From the NCBI GenBank assembly GCA_902805845.1, contig CADCUI010000086.1, positions 1 to 63,805 of the forward strand: a stretch of 63,805 nt of DNA, given 5' to 3'. Under the pieces are notes generated by a model. The model worked only from the letters and a program-made list of their open reading frames with translations. It did not search any database and had not been told where the DNA came from. The translations under genes and the position numbers were made by a program. This stretch comes from an uncultured Nocardioidaceae bacterium (lineage in GTDB: Bacteria > Actinomycetota > Actinomycetes > Propionibacteriales > Nocardioidaceae). Positions 16,910-26,442 of the stretch are shown here, piece after piece; position 1 is the stretch's first letter; the number at the start of each line of letters is the position of its first letter.

Positions 16910-19381
16910 TCAGTCCTCCGGGGTGTGGAGCTCCGGCTGGTCGGTCTGGAGGACCGGTCCCTCGTCGGCGCCCCAGCTCCAGTGCCGGATCTCGGGGAGG
17001 TCCTCCCCGTAGCGGCGGATGTGGCGGCGGTGCTCGATCAGCTTGTTCTTCAGCCGTTCCCGGGCGTGGCCGGCCGTCGCATGCAGACGCGGCACCCGGT
17101 CGATGACGTCCATCGCCAGGTTGAACCGGTCCACCTGGTTCAGCACCGTCATGTCGAAGGGCGTGGTGGTGGTGCCCTCCTCCTTGTAGCCGCGCACGTG
17201 GAAGTTCTGGTGGTTGCGGCGGCGGTAGGTCAACCGGTGGATCAGCCACGGATAGCCGTGGTAGGCGAAGATCACCGGCTTGTCCTTGGTGAACAGGGAG
17301 TCGAACTCGTCGTCGCGCAGGCCGTGGGGGTGCTCCTCGTGATGCTGCAGCCGCATCAGGTCCACGACATTGACGAAACGGATCCTCAGGTCAGGGAAGA
17401 ACTTGCGCAACAGCTCGACCGCCGCGAGCGTCTCCATCGTCGGCACGTCGCCGGCGCAGGCCACGACGACGTCGGGCTCGACGTTGGCGTCGGTGCTGGC
17501 CCATTCCCAGATGCCGATGCCCTTCGTGCAGTGGACGACCGCCTCGTCCATCGTGAGGTACTGCAGGGCCGGCTGCTTGCCTGCCACGATCACGTTCACG
17601 TACTGGCGGCTGCGCAGGCAGTGGTCGGCGACGGACAGCAGCGTGTTGGCGTCCGGCGGCAGGTAGACCCGCACCACCTCGGCCTTCTTGTTCATGACGT
17701 GGTCGATGAAGCCGGGGTCCTGGTGGGAGAAGCCGTTGTGGTCCTGGCGCCACACGTGTGAGGTGAGCAGGTAGTTGAGCGAGGCGATCGGCTGCCGCCA
17801 GCTGATCTCGTCGGTGGTCTTCAGCCACTTCGCATGCTGGTTGAACATCGAGTCGACGACGTGGATGAACGCCTCGTAGCAGGAGAACAGCCCGTGCCGG
17901 CCGGTCAGCAGGTAGCCCTCCAGCCACCCCTGGCAGGCGTGCTCGGACAGGATCTCCATGATCCGGCCGTCGGGTGCGAGGTGGTCGTCCCCGGGCACGA
18001 TCTCGGCGTGCCAGGTGCGGTCGGTGACCTCCATGACGTCCTGGAGCCGGTTGGAGCTGTTCTCGTCGGGCGCGAACAGCCGGAAGTTGTCGAGGTTGCG
18101 GGACATGACGTCGCGGAGGAAGCGCCCGAGGACCCGCGTCGACTCCACCGCCCCGGTGCCCGGACTCTCCACCTCGACGGCGTACGCGTCGAACCGCGGG
18201 AGCCGCAGGTCGCGCAGCAGCAGCCCACCGTTGGCATGGGGCACGGCGCTCATCCGACGGCGCCCCTCGGGATGCAGCGCCGCGATGTCGGCCGCGGGAG
18301 CCCCCTGCTCGTCGAAGAGGTCCTCGGGGTCGTAGCTGCGCAGCCACGACTCCAGGACCTGGCGGTGCTGGTCGTCGTCGCGGGCGTCGGCGAACGGCAC
18401 CTGGTGCGAGCGCCAGCTGCCCTCGACCTGGTGGCCGTCGAGCTCACGGGGACCGGTCCACCCCTTGGGGGAGCGCAGCACGATCATGGGCCACGGCCTG
18501 CGGTCCACCGGCCGCTTCGCCGTCCGCGCCTCCCGCTGGACGGCGGCGATGTCCTCGAGACAGCGGTCGAGCGTCGCGGCGAACGCCTGGTGCATGCTGT
18601 CCGGGTCGGAGCCGGAGACGACGTAAGGCGTGTGGCCGTAGCCGCGCAGGAGCGAGAGCAGCTCCTCCTCGGGTATGCGTGCGAGCACGGTGGGGTTGGC
18701 GATCTTGTAGCCGTTGAGGTGCAGGATCGGCAGCACCGCGCCGTCACGCCGAGGGTCGAGGAACTTGTTGGAGTGCCAGCTCGTGGCCAACGGGCCGGTC
18801 TCCGCCTCGCCGTCTCCCACGACCGCGGCGACCACGAGGTCGGGGTTGTCGAAGGCCGCCCCGTAGGCGTGGAAGAGGGCGTAGCCGAGCTCGCCGCCCT
18901 CGTGGATCGACCCCGGCGTCTCCGGCGCCACGTGGCTCGGGATCCCGCCGGGGAAGGAGAACTGCGTGAACAGCCGGCGCAGCCCCTCCTCGTCGAGGCT
19001 GATGTCGGGATAGACCTCGGAGTAGGTGCCGTCGAGGTACGCCGCCGCCACCAGGCCCGGCCCCCCGTGGCCGGGCCCGGTGACGTACATCATGTCGAGA
19101 TCACGCTGCGAGATGACCCGGTTGAGGTGGGCGTAGATGAAGTTCAGCCCGGGTGTGGTGCCCCAGTGGCCCAGCAGCCGCGGCTTCACGTGCTCGGGGA
19201 CCAGCGGCCGGCGGAGCAGCGGGTTGTCCATCAGGTAGATCTGCCCGACGGAGAGGTAGTTGGCTGCACGCCACCACCGGTCGATCGCCCGGAGGTGGCG
19301 GCGGTCGAGCGGCTTGCCGCTGACCGTGCTGCGGGCCTTTGCCCCACGCCCGGACAGGAGCGGCGTCACGGCGCTGGTCAT
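16910..19381 (-). CDS. xfp: Phosphoketolase (Xfp family)
   Basis: 823 residues, full length for the family. It cleaves xylulose 5-phosphate (and often fructose 6-phosphate) with phosphate to acetyl phosphate plus an aldose phosphate, using thiamine diphosphate. Visible signatures: [60 protein letters not shown] (ThDP-binding GDG motif), [20 protein letters not shown] and [20 protein letters not shown]. Its ATGA start overlaps the stop of the alcohol dehydrogenase gene upstream, so the two are one operon under the SigB/F-like promoter at 20667-20691. No acetate kinase is beside it. Likely an overflow or redox bypass under stress. Confidence 0.95.
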   Translation of the reverse strand: MTSAVTPLLSGRGAKARSTVSGKPLDRRHLRAIDRWWRAANYLSVGQIYLMDNPLLRRPLVPEHVKPRLLGHWGTTPGLNFIYAHLNRVISQRDLDMMYVTGPGHGGPGLVAAAYLDGTYSEVYPDISLDEEGLRRLFTQFSFPGGIPSHVAPETPGSIHEGGELGYALFHAYGAAFDNPDLVVAAVVGDGEAETGPLATSWHSNKFLDPRRDGAVLPILHLNGYKIANPTVLARIPEEELLSLLRGYGHTPYVVSGSDPDSMHQAFAATLDRCLEDIAAVQREARTAKRPVDRRPWPMIVLRSPKGWTGPRELDGHQVEGSWRSHQVPFADARDDDQHRQVLESWLRSYDPEDLFDEQGAPAADIAALHPEGRRRMSAVPHANGGLLLRDLRLPRFDAYAVEVESPGTGAVESTRVLGRFLRDVMSRNLDNFRLFAPDENSSNRLQDVMEVTDRTWHAEIVPGDDHLAPDGRIMEILSEHACQGWLEGYLLTGRHGLFSCYEAFIHVVDSMFNQHAKWLKTTDEISWRQPIASLNYLLTSHVWRQDHNGFSHQDPGFIDHVMNKKAEVVRVYLPPDANTLLSVADHCLRSRQYVNVIVAGKQPALQYLTMDEAVVHCTKGIGIWEWASTDANVEPDVVVACAGDVPTMETLAAVELLRKFFPDLRIRFVNVVDLMRLQHHEEHPHGLRDDEFDSLFTKDKPVIFAYHGYPWLIHRLTYRRRNHQNFHVRGYKEEGTTTTPFDMTVLNQVDRFNLAMDVIDRVPRLHATAGHARERLKNKLIEHRRHIRRYGEDLPEIRHWSWGADEGPVLQTDQPELHTPED

Positions 19382-20562
19382 GGGGTCAGGACGACCTTGA
19401 GGCAGCCGTCCTCCTTGCGCTGGAACACCGAGTACATCTCCGGCGCCTCCTCCAGGCTCACACGGTGGGTGGCCAGCGTCTCGACGCCGAGCACGTCCTC
19501 CTCACGGGAGACGATGTCGAACAGCTCGTCGGTCCACCGCTTGACATGGCACTGTCCCATCCGCAGCGTCAGCCCCTTGTCGAAGAGGTCCATCATCGGC
19601 AGTGGATCGGCACTGCCGCCGTAGACACCGCTGATGGACACCGTGCCGCCGCGGCGCACCGCGTCGAACGAGGTGTAGAGGGCCTCGAGCCGGTCGATGC
19701 CCACGCGCGCGATGGCGGCCTGGGCGATCGGCTTCGGCAGGCGGCTGGCGAGGCCGATGACCTTCTCGGCGACGGGATTGCCGTGGGCCTCCATCCCCAC
19801 CGCCTCGAGCACGCCGTCGGCGCCGCGACCGTCGGTCAGGTCCCGGACGGCGTCGCCGACGTCCTTCACCTCGGACAGGTTGACGGTCTGCGCGCCCGAG
19901 GCCTGTGCCTTCGCCAGCCGGTCGGGGACCATGTCGACGCCGATGACGTTCTGGATCCCGAGCTGCTTGGCCGACCGGACGGCCAGCAGCCCCACCGGAC
20001 CGAGCCCGATGACCGCCAGCGACCCGCCGTCCGGCACGTCCGCGTACTGCACGCCCTGCCAAGCGGTCGGCAGGATGTCCGAGAGGTAGAGGAACCGCTC
20101 GTCGGGCATGTCCTTCGGCAGCTTCACGGGCCCGAAGTCCGCGTGCGGGACCCGCACCCGCTCCGCCTGCCCGCCGGGCACAGCGCCGTACAGGCTGGTG
20201 TAGCCGAAGAGGCTCGCGCCCTTGCCCTGCTCGCGGTTCTGGGTGGTCTCGCACTGCGCGAAGAGGCCGCGGTCGCACATCCAGCAGTGGCCGCAGGAGA
20301 TGTTGAAGGGCATCACGACGCGGTCCCCGACCTGCAGGGTGCTGACCGCGCTGCCGACCTCCTCCACGATGCCCATGAACTCGTGACCGAGGACGTCGCC
20401 GGGCTTGAGGTACGGCGCCAGCACCTTGTAGAGGTGCAGGTCCGAGCCGCAGATGGCGGTCGAGGTGACCCGCACGACGGCGTCGTGCGGGTCCTGGATC
20501 CGTGGATCGGGGACGTCCTTCACCTGCACGTCCTCGATGCCCTGCCAGGTCAGTGCGCGCAT
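19378..20562 (-). CDS. Zinc-dependent alcohol dehydrogenase (FDH-like)
   Basis: 394 residues from the ATG at 20562, with AAGGGAG 8 nt upstream. The much longer open frame upstream is non-coding. MDR-family features: catalytic-zinc motif [26 protein letters not shown], the structural-zinc cluster in [16 protein letters not shown], and a Rossmann loop [14 protein letters not shown]. The pattern (insert after [26 protein letters not shown]) matches the glutathione-independent formaldehyde dehydrogenase-like branch. Substrate is uncertain. Cotranscribed with phosphoketolase, so it may re-oxidise NADH or detoxify aldehydes during stress. Confidence 0.9.
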   Translation of the reverse strand: MRALTWQGIEDVQVKDVPDPRIQDPHDAVVRVTSTAICGSDLHLYKVLAPYLKPGDVLGHEFMGIVEEVGSAVSTLQVGDRVVMPFNISCGHCWMCDRGLFAQCETTQNREQGKGASLFGYTSLYGAVPGGQAERVRVPHADFGPVKLPKDMPDERFLYLSDILPTAWQGVQYADVPDGGSLAVIGLGPVGLLAVRSAKQLGIQNVIGVDMVPDRLAKAQASGAQTVNLSEVKDVGDAVRDLTDGRGADGVLEAVGMEAHGNPVAEKVIGLASRLPKPIAQAAIARVGIDRLEALYTSFDAVRRGGTVSISGVYGGSADPLPMMDLFDKGLTLRMGQCHVKRWTDELFDIVSREEDVLGVETLATHRVSLEEAPEMYSVFQRKEDGCLKVVLTP

Positions 20563-20574
20563 GCTTCGATCTCC

Positions 20575-20627
20575 CTTGGTTCCCGGGTGCGTCGGTGGTC
20601 CGTCCTTGGTCCCCCGGGTGCGTCGAT
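20575..20627 (-). repeat. Direct repeat in the leader of the ADH-phosphoketolase operon
   Basis: A ~20-bp unit with core CCCGGGTGCGTCG occurs twice with a ~31-bp period (20575-20594 and 20605-20625), between the promoter at 20667-20691 and the ADH start. Two shorter GTTGGTCC/GTGGTCC echoes follow to 20655. Cause unknown; probably slippage duplication in an untranslated leader. Confidence 0.4.
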
Positions 20628-20666
20628 ACCCGTCGGTGGTCCCGTGTTGGTCCGTCGTCACCGGCG

Positions 20667-20691
20667 TACCCGGCGCCCGGGTCGGGAAACC
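20667..20691 (-). promoter_or_regulatory. Putative SigB/SigF-type promoter for the ADH-phosphoketolase operon
   Basis: Minus strand GGTTT (20691-20687), exactly 15 nt, GGGTA (20671-20667). This is a textbook match to the actinobacterial SigF/SigB consensus and lies ~105 bp upstream of the ADH start. The gene for such a sigma factor is 460 bp away. Confidence 0.65.
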
Positions 20692-20803
20692 GGCTGCCGC
20701 GGCCCGCTTGACGCCTGAGCGAGGTCGGTTTGAAGTGCCGCGGCCGCGGCAACAACGAAGGAAGCGTATGCCGGAGGCCGACGGCCGGTTTGGAGGACAT
20801 CGG

Positions 20804-20974
20804 ATGAGCGGACTGGACACCTCAGCGGCCCCAGGCCCTGACGACGAGCCCGAGCGGGCCCATCCCGAGGACCCCGCCGAAGGTGCCGACGAGGGCGCCG
20901 AGCCCCACGTCGAGCGCACGCACCCCCAGGATCCGGCGGAGGGGGCCGACGACCCCGAGGTGACCGGCGCCTGA
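20804..20974 (+). CDS. Small acidic repeat protein
   Basis: 56 residues from the ATG at 20804, preceded by GGAGGACATCGG, a strong ribosome site. The protein is almost all Asp, Glu, Pro, Ala and His, and contains a duplicated unit: ERAHPEDPAEGAD at ~19-31 and ERTHPQDPAEGAD at ~38-50. No hydrophobic core, so it is probably intrinsically disordered. I recognise no family. It sits between the stress-type promoter of the ADH operon and the sigma-factor gene; a stress-related role is a guess from position. Confidence 0.6.
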   Translation: MSGLDTSAAPGPDDEPERAHPEDPAEGADEGAEPHVERTHPQDPAEGADDPEVTGA

Positions 20975-21044
20975 CGTCACCCGACCGGGTGCCCTGATGG
21001 GCTACTGGCGGGCTGCTGGCGGGCCCCGACCCCGCCGCGGAGAG

Positions 21045-21070
21045 GTTTACTTGCGCGTGCGCCTGGGGTA
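21045..21070 (+). promoter_or_regulatory. Putative autoregulatory SigB/SigF-type promoter
   Basis: GTTT (21045-21048), 17 nt, GGGTA (21066-21070), 84 bp upstream of the sigma-factor ATG. It suggests the sigma factor transcribes its own gene. Confidence 0.5.
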
Positions 21071-21153
21071 GACATGAGGCGTGCGGGCGCTCCTGGCCCG
21101 CATGCCCCCGCTGAAGACGTCGGCTGGAACCACTCCTCGAGAACGGTTCGCTG

Positions 21154-21948
21154 ATGGCTCGTAGGCTCTCCTATCCTCTGCCGCTCGACCTCGCGGACCT
21201 CCCGACCCGCGAGGAACGCAGCGAACGCACCGCCGAGCTGTTGCAGCAGCGCACGAAGGCCGGACCCGACGAGCAGCGAGAGCTGGTCGCCGAGATCGTC
21301 CGGCTCAACCGCGGGGTCGCGGTGGCCCTTGCCATGCGCTACCGCGGTCGGGGGGTGGCGCTCGACGACCTCTGCCAGACGGCCTTCGAAGGACTGACGA
21401 AGGCGGTCTGGAGGTTCGACCCCGAGCTCGCCGACGACCTGTTGACCTTCGCCGTCCCCACGGTCCGCGGTGAGCTCCAGCGGCACTTCCGCGACCGGTC
21501 CTGGACGGTCCGGCCACCACGTCGGCTCCAGGAGCTGCAGCAGGAGGTCAAGCAGGCCTCCGAGCACCTGTGCCACGTCCTCGGACGCGAGCCGGGCGTG
21601 CAGGAGATCGCCGAGCACCTGGGCGTCGACGAGGAGGACGTGCTCGAGTCGATGCGGGTGCACGAGTGCTTCCGTCCCGTGTCGCTGGACCAGACCGTGA
21701 TGCTGGAGTCCGAGCTCAGCCTCGGCGAGACGATCCCTGCAAAGGACTCGACATCGGTGACCGAGGCGCGCATCGCCCTCGAACCCCTGGTGCGACGGCT
21801 CCCCGAGCGAGACCGCCGCATCCTCTACCTGCGGTTCTTCGAGGACCGCACGCAGGAGGAGATCGGCCGGGACCTCGGCGTCAGCCAGATGCAGGTCTCC
21901 CGGCTGCTCACCCGGCTGCTCGGCCAGCTCCGCGAGCAGCTCGTCTGA
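21154..21948 (+). CDS. SigB/SigF/SigG-type alternative sigma factor
   Basis: 264 residues. Region 2: [60 protein letters not shown] and [11 protein letters not shown], the hallmark of the stress/sporulation SigB-F-G group. Region 3 covers ~145-200 ([20 protein letters not shown]). Region 4: [20 protein letters not shown] followed by [20 protein letters not shown]. It would direct RNA polymerase to GGTTT/GGGTA promoters, five of which are visible in this window, including one before this gene. No anti-sigma gene is adjacent; the RsbW-PAS protein at 15543-16829 is the nearest candidate. Confidence 0.93.
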   Translation: MARRLSYPLPLDLADLPTREERSERTAELLQQRTKAGPDEQRELVAEIVRLNRGVAVALAMRYRGRGVALDDLCQTAFEGLTKAVWRFDPELADDLLTFAVPTVRGELQRHFRDRSWTVRPPRRLQELQQEVKQASEHLCHVLGREPGVQEIAEHLGVDEEDVLESMRVHECFRPVSLDQTVMLESELSLGETIPAKDSTSVTEARIALEPLVRRLPERDRRILYLRFFEDRTQEEIGRDLGVSQMQVSRLLTRLLGQLREQLV

Positions 21949-21983
21949 CCACCCCCGCGCCCAGCGGGCCGGCATCGGAGACA

Positions 21984-22841
21984 ATGGCGGTCATGGAGCG
22001 CACCGGGACGATCATCCCTGCCGCCGAGTGGCGGCGGGCGGGGGAGTACGACGACATCCGGTACGAGACCACCGAGGACGGCATCGCCAAGATCACGATC
22101 AACCGGCCGGAGGTCCACAACGCCTTCCGGCCGCAGACCCTCGTGGACATCTCACAGGCGCTGACCGTGGCCCGGGAGGACGAGTCGATCGGGGTCATCG
22201 TGCTCACCGGCGAGGGCGACCGTGCGTTCTGCTCCGGCGGCGACCAGCGGGTGCGAGGTGACACCGGCTACCTGGCCGAGAACGCGACGACGGGTCGCTT
22301 CCACGTCACCGACCTGCATGTCCAGATGCGCAGGTGCCCCAAGCCCATCGTGGCCATGGTGGCGGGCTGGGCGATCGGGGGCGGCCATGTCCTCCACCTG
22401 GTGTGCGACCTGACGATCGCCGCCGACAACGCCCGGTTCGGGCAGGTGGGACCCAAGGTGGGCTCCTTCGACGGTGGCTTCGGCGCCAGCGTTCTCTCCC
22501 AGCTCGTGGGGATGAAGAAGGCCAAGGAGATCTGGTTCCTCTGCCGCCAGTACGACGCGGCACAGGCCGTGGACATGGGCCTGGTCAACACCGTCGTACC
22601 GCTCGCGGAGCTGGAGCGCGAGACGGTCCAGTGGTGCCAGGAGATGCTGCAGCTCTCCCCGTTCGCCCTCCGGCTCATGAAGGCCAGCTTCCACGCGGCC
22701 GAGGACGGTTTCGCCGGCATCCAGCAGCTGGCCCATGACGCCAACCTGCTCTTCTACGGCTCGGAGGAGGCCAAGGAGGGTCGCGAGGCGTTCAAGGCGA
22801 GGCGCCGCCCCGACTTCTCGCCCTTCCCGCGCCGAGCCTGA
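21984..22841 (+). CDS. menB: 1,4-dihydroxy-2-naphthoyl-CoA synthase
   Basis: 285 residues, crotonase fold. It closes the second ring in menaquinone synthesis, converting o-succinylbenzoyl-CoA to dihydroxynaphthoyl-CoA. MenB hallmarks: [66 protein letters not shown], and the diagnostic C-terminus [22 protein letters not shown] 21984 has GGAG 3 nt before it; ATG 21993 is an alternative. No other men genes are in the window. Expected in an actinobacterium that respires with menaquinone. Confidence 0.96.
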   Translation: MAVMERTGTIIPAAEWRRAGEYDDIRYETTEDGIAKITINRPEVHNAFRPQTLVDISQALTVAREDESIGVIVLTGEGDRAFCSGGDQRVRGDTGYLAENATTGRFHVTDLHVQMRRCPKPIVAMVAGWAIGGGHVLHLVCDLTIAADNARFGQVGPKVGSFDGGFGASVLSQLVGMKKAKEIWFLCRQYDAAQAVDMGLVNTVVPLAELERETVQWCQEMLQLSPFALRLMKASFHAAEDGFAGIQQLAHDANLLFYGSEEAKEGREAFKARRRPDFSPFPRRA

Positions 22842-22903
22842 CGAAGAATCCGATTTCGGCTGACTCGTCCCGCCGGAGCCACGAGAATGGCGGCAGGAGG
22901 GAC

Positions 22904-24604
22904 ATGTCCACGATCACGCCGCCGCGGCCGCGCCGTGCCTACGAGCAGGGCGGATGGCCGGCGCGCGCCCGGACCGGGGTCCGGCTGCTGGCCGGCGCGG
23001 TGCTCGCCGTCGCCCTCCTCGTCGTGGTGGCGTGGTACTTCCACCTCACGCCGCTTCTGCACGTCGGCGACCGCATGACCAGCATCAAGATGAACACGGC
23101 CGTGGCCATGGCGGCACTGGCGGGGGCGCACCTCGCCACGGTCCGCTGGGCGCGGCTGTCGCTGTTCGGGGTTGCCGGGCTGATCGGCGCGCTGGTCCTG
23201 GCGGAGTACGCCCTGGGCACCGATCTCGGCGTCGACGAGCTGCTCATCGAAGACTGGACCACCGTGGCCGGCGCTCACGAGGGTCGGCCGGCGCAGACGA
23301 CGGCGGCCTGCCTGACGGCCCTGGCCCTGGCCGGCGTGATGACGGAGCTGGGCAGGCGCACGCTGGCTCAGCTGCTGGCGGGGCTGCCCCTGATGACGGC
23401 GATGATCGCCGTCTACGGCTACCTCTACCGGGTCGAGGGCCTGTACGACGTCGGTCGGTTCTCCTCGATGCCGATGCTCACCGCGGGCGTCCTTGTCGTG
23501 CTGTCGTTCGCGACGTGGCTGGCCGTCCCTTCCGGGGTGGTCCAGTGGATCTCGTTCGGCACCGACACCGGGGCGGCGCTGCAGCGGCGGCTCGTCCCCG
23601 TCGGCGTGGTGCTGCTGCCCTTCGCGGGCTGGCTCGAGGTCCAGGGGCTGCGCCGTGGCTGGTACCCGCCGACCTTCGGCGCGGCGCTGCTGATGTCCTT
23701 TGCGGGGCTGGTCGTCTGCGTCGTGGGCTACCGGGTCGCCGGTGCCGCCCTGGCGCTGGACCGGGAGCGGGACGCGCTGCTCGACGAGCTGCACCGCGTC
23801 AACGCGCACCTGGAGGACCGGGTGCGGGTGCGCTCCCACCAGCTCAACCGGCAGCGCACCAAGCTCGCGCTCTTCGAGGAGCGTGATCGGATCGCCCGCG
23901 ACCTCCACGACCGGGTGATCCAGCGGATCTTCGCCGCCGGCCTGCAGGTGGCGGCGCTCGGCCGCACCGCACGCAAGGAGGCGGTCGCACACGGCCGGGA
24001 ACCGACGGTCGCGGACACCCTGGACGGGATGGCCACCGAGCTGGACCTCGCCATCCGGGAGCTGCGCAACTCGATCTTCGAGCTCACGAACATCGCCGAC
24101 CACGACCGGGTGGACCAGGTGGTCCAGGACATCGCGTCCCGGGCCGCGCGGATCCTCGGGTTCATGCCGCTGGTCGAGGTGACCGGAGCCGCCGTCAGTG
24201 TCCCGCCGCACCTGGTGGCGCAGCTGGCGTCGGTCGTGCAGGAGGGGCTGTCGAACATCGCCCGGCATGCCGCCGCCTCCAGGGCCGAGGTGGTGCTCCT
24301 CATCGGCGAGGACGACGTCGAGCTGCGGATCAAGGACGACGGGGTCGGGCTGCCAGACCCCCCGCCCCGCAGCAGCGGCCTCACGAACATGCTCGACCGG
24401 GCACGGGCGCTCGGCGGCACGGCGACCTGGAGCCCCGCGCAACCCAGCGGCACCCTGATGGTGTGGCGGGTGCCGCGGGTGGAGCGGGCCGGTGACACCG
24501 GCGACTCCGGCAGCGCCGGGACAGTTGCCGTCGCCTACGGGAACCGCACCTCGGTGGCCATCTCCGAGAGCGACCACAGCCGGGCCGCGAGCACCGGGTC
24601 CTGA
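22904..24604 (+). CDS. Membrane sensor histidine kinase (HisKA_3 type)
   Basis: 566 residues. About eight membrane segments fill residues 25-290 (MASE-like sensor), a coiled segment follows (LDRERDALLDELHRVNAHLE), then the dimerisation domain EERDRIARDLHDRVIQRIFA with phospho-acceptor His335, and a HATPase domain with VQEGLSNIARHAAASRAEVV (N box), KDDGVGLPD and SSGLTNMLDRARALGG. This is a NarL-class kinase; no response regulator gene lies beside it, so it is an orphan here. Its stop at 24604 lies inside the convergent SDR gene: the last 23 residues, variable and Ser/Thr-rich, overlap that gene by 70 bp. Confidence 0.92.
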   Translation: MSTITPPRPRRAYEQGGWPARARTGVRLLAGAVLAVALLVVVAWYFHLTPLLHVGDRMTSIKMNTAVAMAALAGAHLATVRWARLSLFGVAGLIGALVLAEYALGTDLGVDELLIEDWTTVAGAHEGRPAQTTAACLTALALAGVMTELGRRTLAQLLAGLPLMTAMIAVYGYLYRVEGLYDVGRFSSMPMLTAGVLVVLSFATWLAVPSGVVQWISFGTDTGAALQRRLVPVGVVLLPFAGWLEVQGLRRGWYPPTFGAALLMSFAGLVVCVVGYRVAGAALALDRERDALLDELHRVNAHLEDRVRVRSHQLNRQRTKLALFEERDRIARDLHDRVIQRIFAAGLQVAALGRTARKEAVAHGREPTVADTLDGMATELDLAIRELRNSIFELTNIADHDRVDQVVQDIASRAARILGFMPLVEVTGAAVSVPPHLVAQLASVVQEGLSNIARHAAASRAEVVLLIGEDDVELRIKDDGVGLPDPPPRSSGLTNMLDRARALGGTATWSPAQPSGTLMVWRVPRVERAGDTGDSGSAGTVAVAYGNRTSVAISESDHSRAASTGS

Positions 24605-25476
24605 GCCGGCCCCGGAGGCGACACCAGCCGAGGCGGACCGTTCATCTCCATCGGCCCGTCCGGCCCGACGTAGGCCCCCGGGGGAACGCCCACGTCCACC
24701 GCGGCGCGCAGCTGAGGGAGGGCACCGACCTCGGCGGACTGGGCGACCAGCGCCGTCACCGCCTGGGAGATCGTCCCACCGACCCTGCGTCGCCCGAGAT
24801 TCATGCCGCTGTTCACCAGGTTCGTGCGGGTGTAACCCGGATGGGCGGCCACGGAGGTGATGGGCAGGCCGGCGACACGGACCCGGCGGTCGAGCTCGAA
24901 GGCGAACAGCAGGTTGGCGAGCTTGGACTGCCCGTAGGCGTTCCACTTCCAGTAGCGGCCCTGGTCCCGGCGAGGGTCGGCCAGTGACACCGTTCGGACC
25001 GTCGCAGCCATGAACGAGGACACCGTGACCACCCGCGAGGCGCTCGCCTTCCGCAGCGCGCCGAGCAGCAGGCCGGTCAGCGCGAAGTGGCCCAGGTGGT
25101 TGGTGCCCAGCTGCAGCTCGAACCCGTCGACGGTCCGGGATCGCGGGGTCGCCATCACGCCGGCGTTGTTGACCAGGATGTCGAGCGGTCCCAGGGCAGC
25201 GGCCTCCGCGGCGCCCCGGCGTACCGACGCCAGGTCGGCCAGGTCGAGCTGCACGGGGACGAGCCGCGCCCCTGGCACCCGCTCCCGGACGGTGGTGGCC
25301 GTGGCCTCGAGCTTCTCGGGGTTGCGAGCGGCCAGCACCACCTCGGCGCCTGCACGGGCGAGCTCCCGGGCGGTCACCTCACCCAGGCCGCTGGTGACGC
25401 CGGTGACAAGGGCCCGACGCCCACGGAGGTCCGGGATGTCGGCGGTCGACCATCGGGTCGAGCCCACGGTGGTCAC
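24535..25476 (-). CDS. Short-chain dehydrogenase/reductase (retinol-dehydrogenase-like)
   Basis: 313 residues from the GTG at 25476; the frame stays open far upstream but that part is a shadow of the DinB-like gene. NAD(P)-binding TGVTSGLGEVTARELARAGA, the NNAGVMATP motif, active-site Ser in VVTVSSFMAA and YxxxK in YGQSKLANLLF are all present. The pattern (NHLGHFALTGLLL, HPGYTRTNL) matches the large RDH-like oxidoreductase group with unknown substrates. Its GTGA start overlaps the stop of the preceding DinB-like gene, so the two are coupled. Its 3' end overlaps the histidine kinase gene. Confidence 0.9.
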   Translation of the reverse strand: MTTVGSTRWSTADIPDLRGRRALVTGVTSGLGEVTARELARAGAEVVLAARNPEKLEATATTVRERVPGARLVPVQLDLADLASVRRGAAEAAALGPLDILVNNAGVMATPRSRTVDGFELQLGTNHLGHFALTGLLLGALRKASASRVVTVSSFMAATVRTVSLADPRRDQGRYWKWNAYGQSKLANLLFAFELDRRVRVAGLPITSVAAHPGYTRTNLVNSGMNLGRRRVGGTISQAVTALVAQSAEVGALPQLRAAVDVGVPPGAYVGPDGPMEMNGPPRLVSPPGPAQDPVLAARLWSLSEMATEVRFP

Positions 25477-26300
25477 GGTGTCACCGCCAGCTCCTGGAGC
25501 AGACGCCGGCCGAGCGACTCGTCGCCGCGGACGAGGACCCGTACGTCGTCGCCGGGGGCGCGCCGCCCGCCGGCCAGCGCGATCCAGGCGTGGGTGTCGA
25601 GCACCATCCGGACCGAGGGCTCGTGCGGGGGGCCGTCGAGGAGCTTGCCGCGTCGATCGGGTCCGACGCCCACTGCCACCGTCCGCGGCTGGTCGCCGGT
25701 GAGCTGCAGGTGCACGCTGGTCCCCGGTGGCGCACCTACCTTCTTGCCGAGGACGAAGGGGAGCGCGCGGAGGAAGGTGTCGACGGTGTGCGCCGCGCCG
25801 GGTCCGTCGAAACCGCCGGGGCGCCCTGTCGCGCGTCGGATGTCCTGCTCGTGCATCCACATGTCGACGCAGCGGTTGGCGAGCAGGGTGTCCCAGGACC
25901 AGCCGGCCGTCGCGGCGAACCCGGGGGCCGGGGCGGCCAGGTCGGGAGGCGGGGCGGTGGCCAGGGCGGTGAACCTGGCCCGGACGCTCGTCTCGAGCTC
26001 CTCGATGATCTGCGCGGTGGACCACGACCCGCGAGCCAGCGGACCCGCCTCGGTGAACTGCCCCATCCATCCGCGGATGTGCGGCGCGGCAGGCACTGCC
26101 ACCGGCTGCTGCGGGTTGCCGGCCAGCTCGGACTCGAGATGAGCCAGGTGGCAGGCGACCGCACGGACGTCCCACCCGGGGAGGTCCGTGGGCAGTGCCC
26201 ACTCCTCGGCGCGGAGGGAGCGGAGCAGCACCACCACCTCGCTCGCGGTGCGGTGCCACGTGTCCACGAGCGAGCGCAGCCGGTCCTGCCCTTCCGTCAT
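25473..26300 (-). CDS. Mycothiol-dependent maleylpyruvate isomerase family protein (DinB fold)
   Basis: 275 residues. N-terminal four-helix DinB/MDMPI domain with metal-binding His residues in VACHLAHLESELAG (~48-61) and RCVDMWMHEQDIRRATGRP (~143-161), followed by a C-terminal SCP2-like domain (VHLQLTGDQPRTVAVGVG) ending ALAGGRRAPGDD. Members use mycothiol or act as thiol transferases; substrate here is unknown. The linked SDR suggests a small detoxification or catabolic pair. It is divergent from the DEAD-box helicase, with 142 bp between the starts. Confidence 0.85.
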   Translation of the reverse strand: MTEGQDRLRSLVDTWHRTASEVVVLLRSLRAEEWALPTDLPGWDVRAVACHLAHLESELAGNPQQPVAVPAAPHIRGWMGQFTEAGPLARGSWSTAQIIEELETSVRARFTALATAPPPDLAAPAPGFAATAGWSWDTLLANRCVDMWMHEQDIRRATGRPGGFDGPGAAHTVDTFLRALPFVLGKKVGAPPGTSVHLQLTGDQPRTVAVGVGPDRRGKLLDGPPHEPSVRMVLDTHAWIALAGGRRAPGDDVRVLVRGDESLGRRLLQELAVTP

Positions 26301-26323
26301 GGGCGGAGCCTAGAGCGCGCTGC

Positions 26324-26442
26324 TAGGGTGACCTCATCGAGGCCGCTGTTCCGTGCGGCCCTTCTGTTGCCCGGTGTGGTGCGCTCCTCCATGACGAGCG
26401 CCGGACCAGTGATCGGGCCTTGAGCCCGAGAAGAGCAACTCC
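26324..26442 (+). promoter_or_regulatory. Promoter and structured leader of the DEAD-box helicase gene
   Basis: TAGGGT at 26324-26329 is a plausible -10 element. Downstream are two hairpins: GGCCGC/GCGGCC (26341-26346 with 26355-26360, 8-nt loop) and TCGGGC/GCCCGA (26413-26418 with 26424-26429, 5-nt loop), the second ending 13 bp before the GTG start. A folded leader suggests post-transcriptional control, as is common for helicase mRNAs; this is inference. Confidence 0.4.

Noticed and set aside
22754-24946. 730-residue minus-strand frame over menB and the histidine kinase
   Set aside because: Arg/Pro/Gly-rich shadow without family motifs; both + strand genes are certain.
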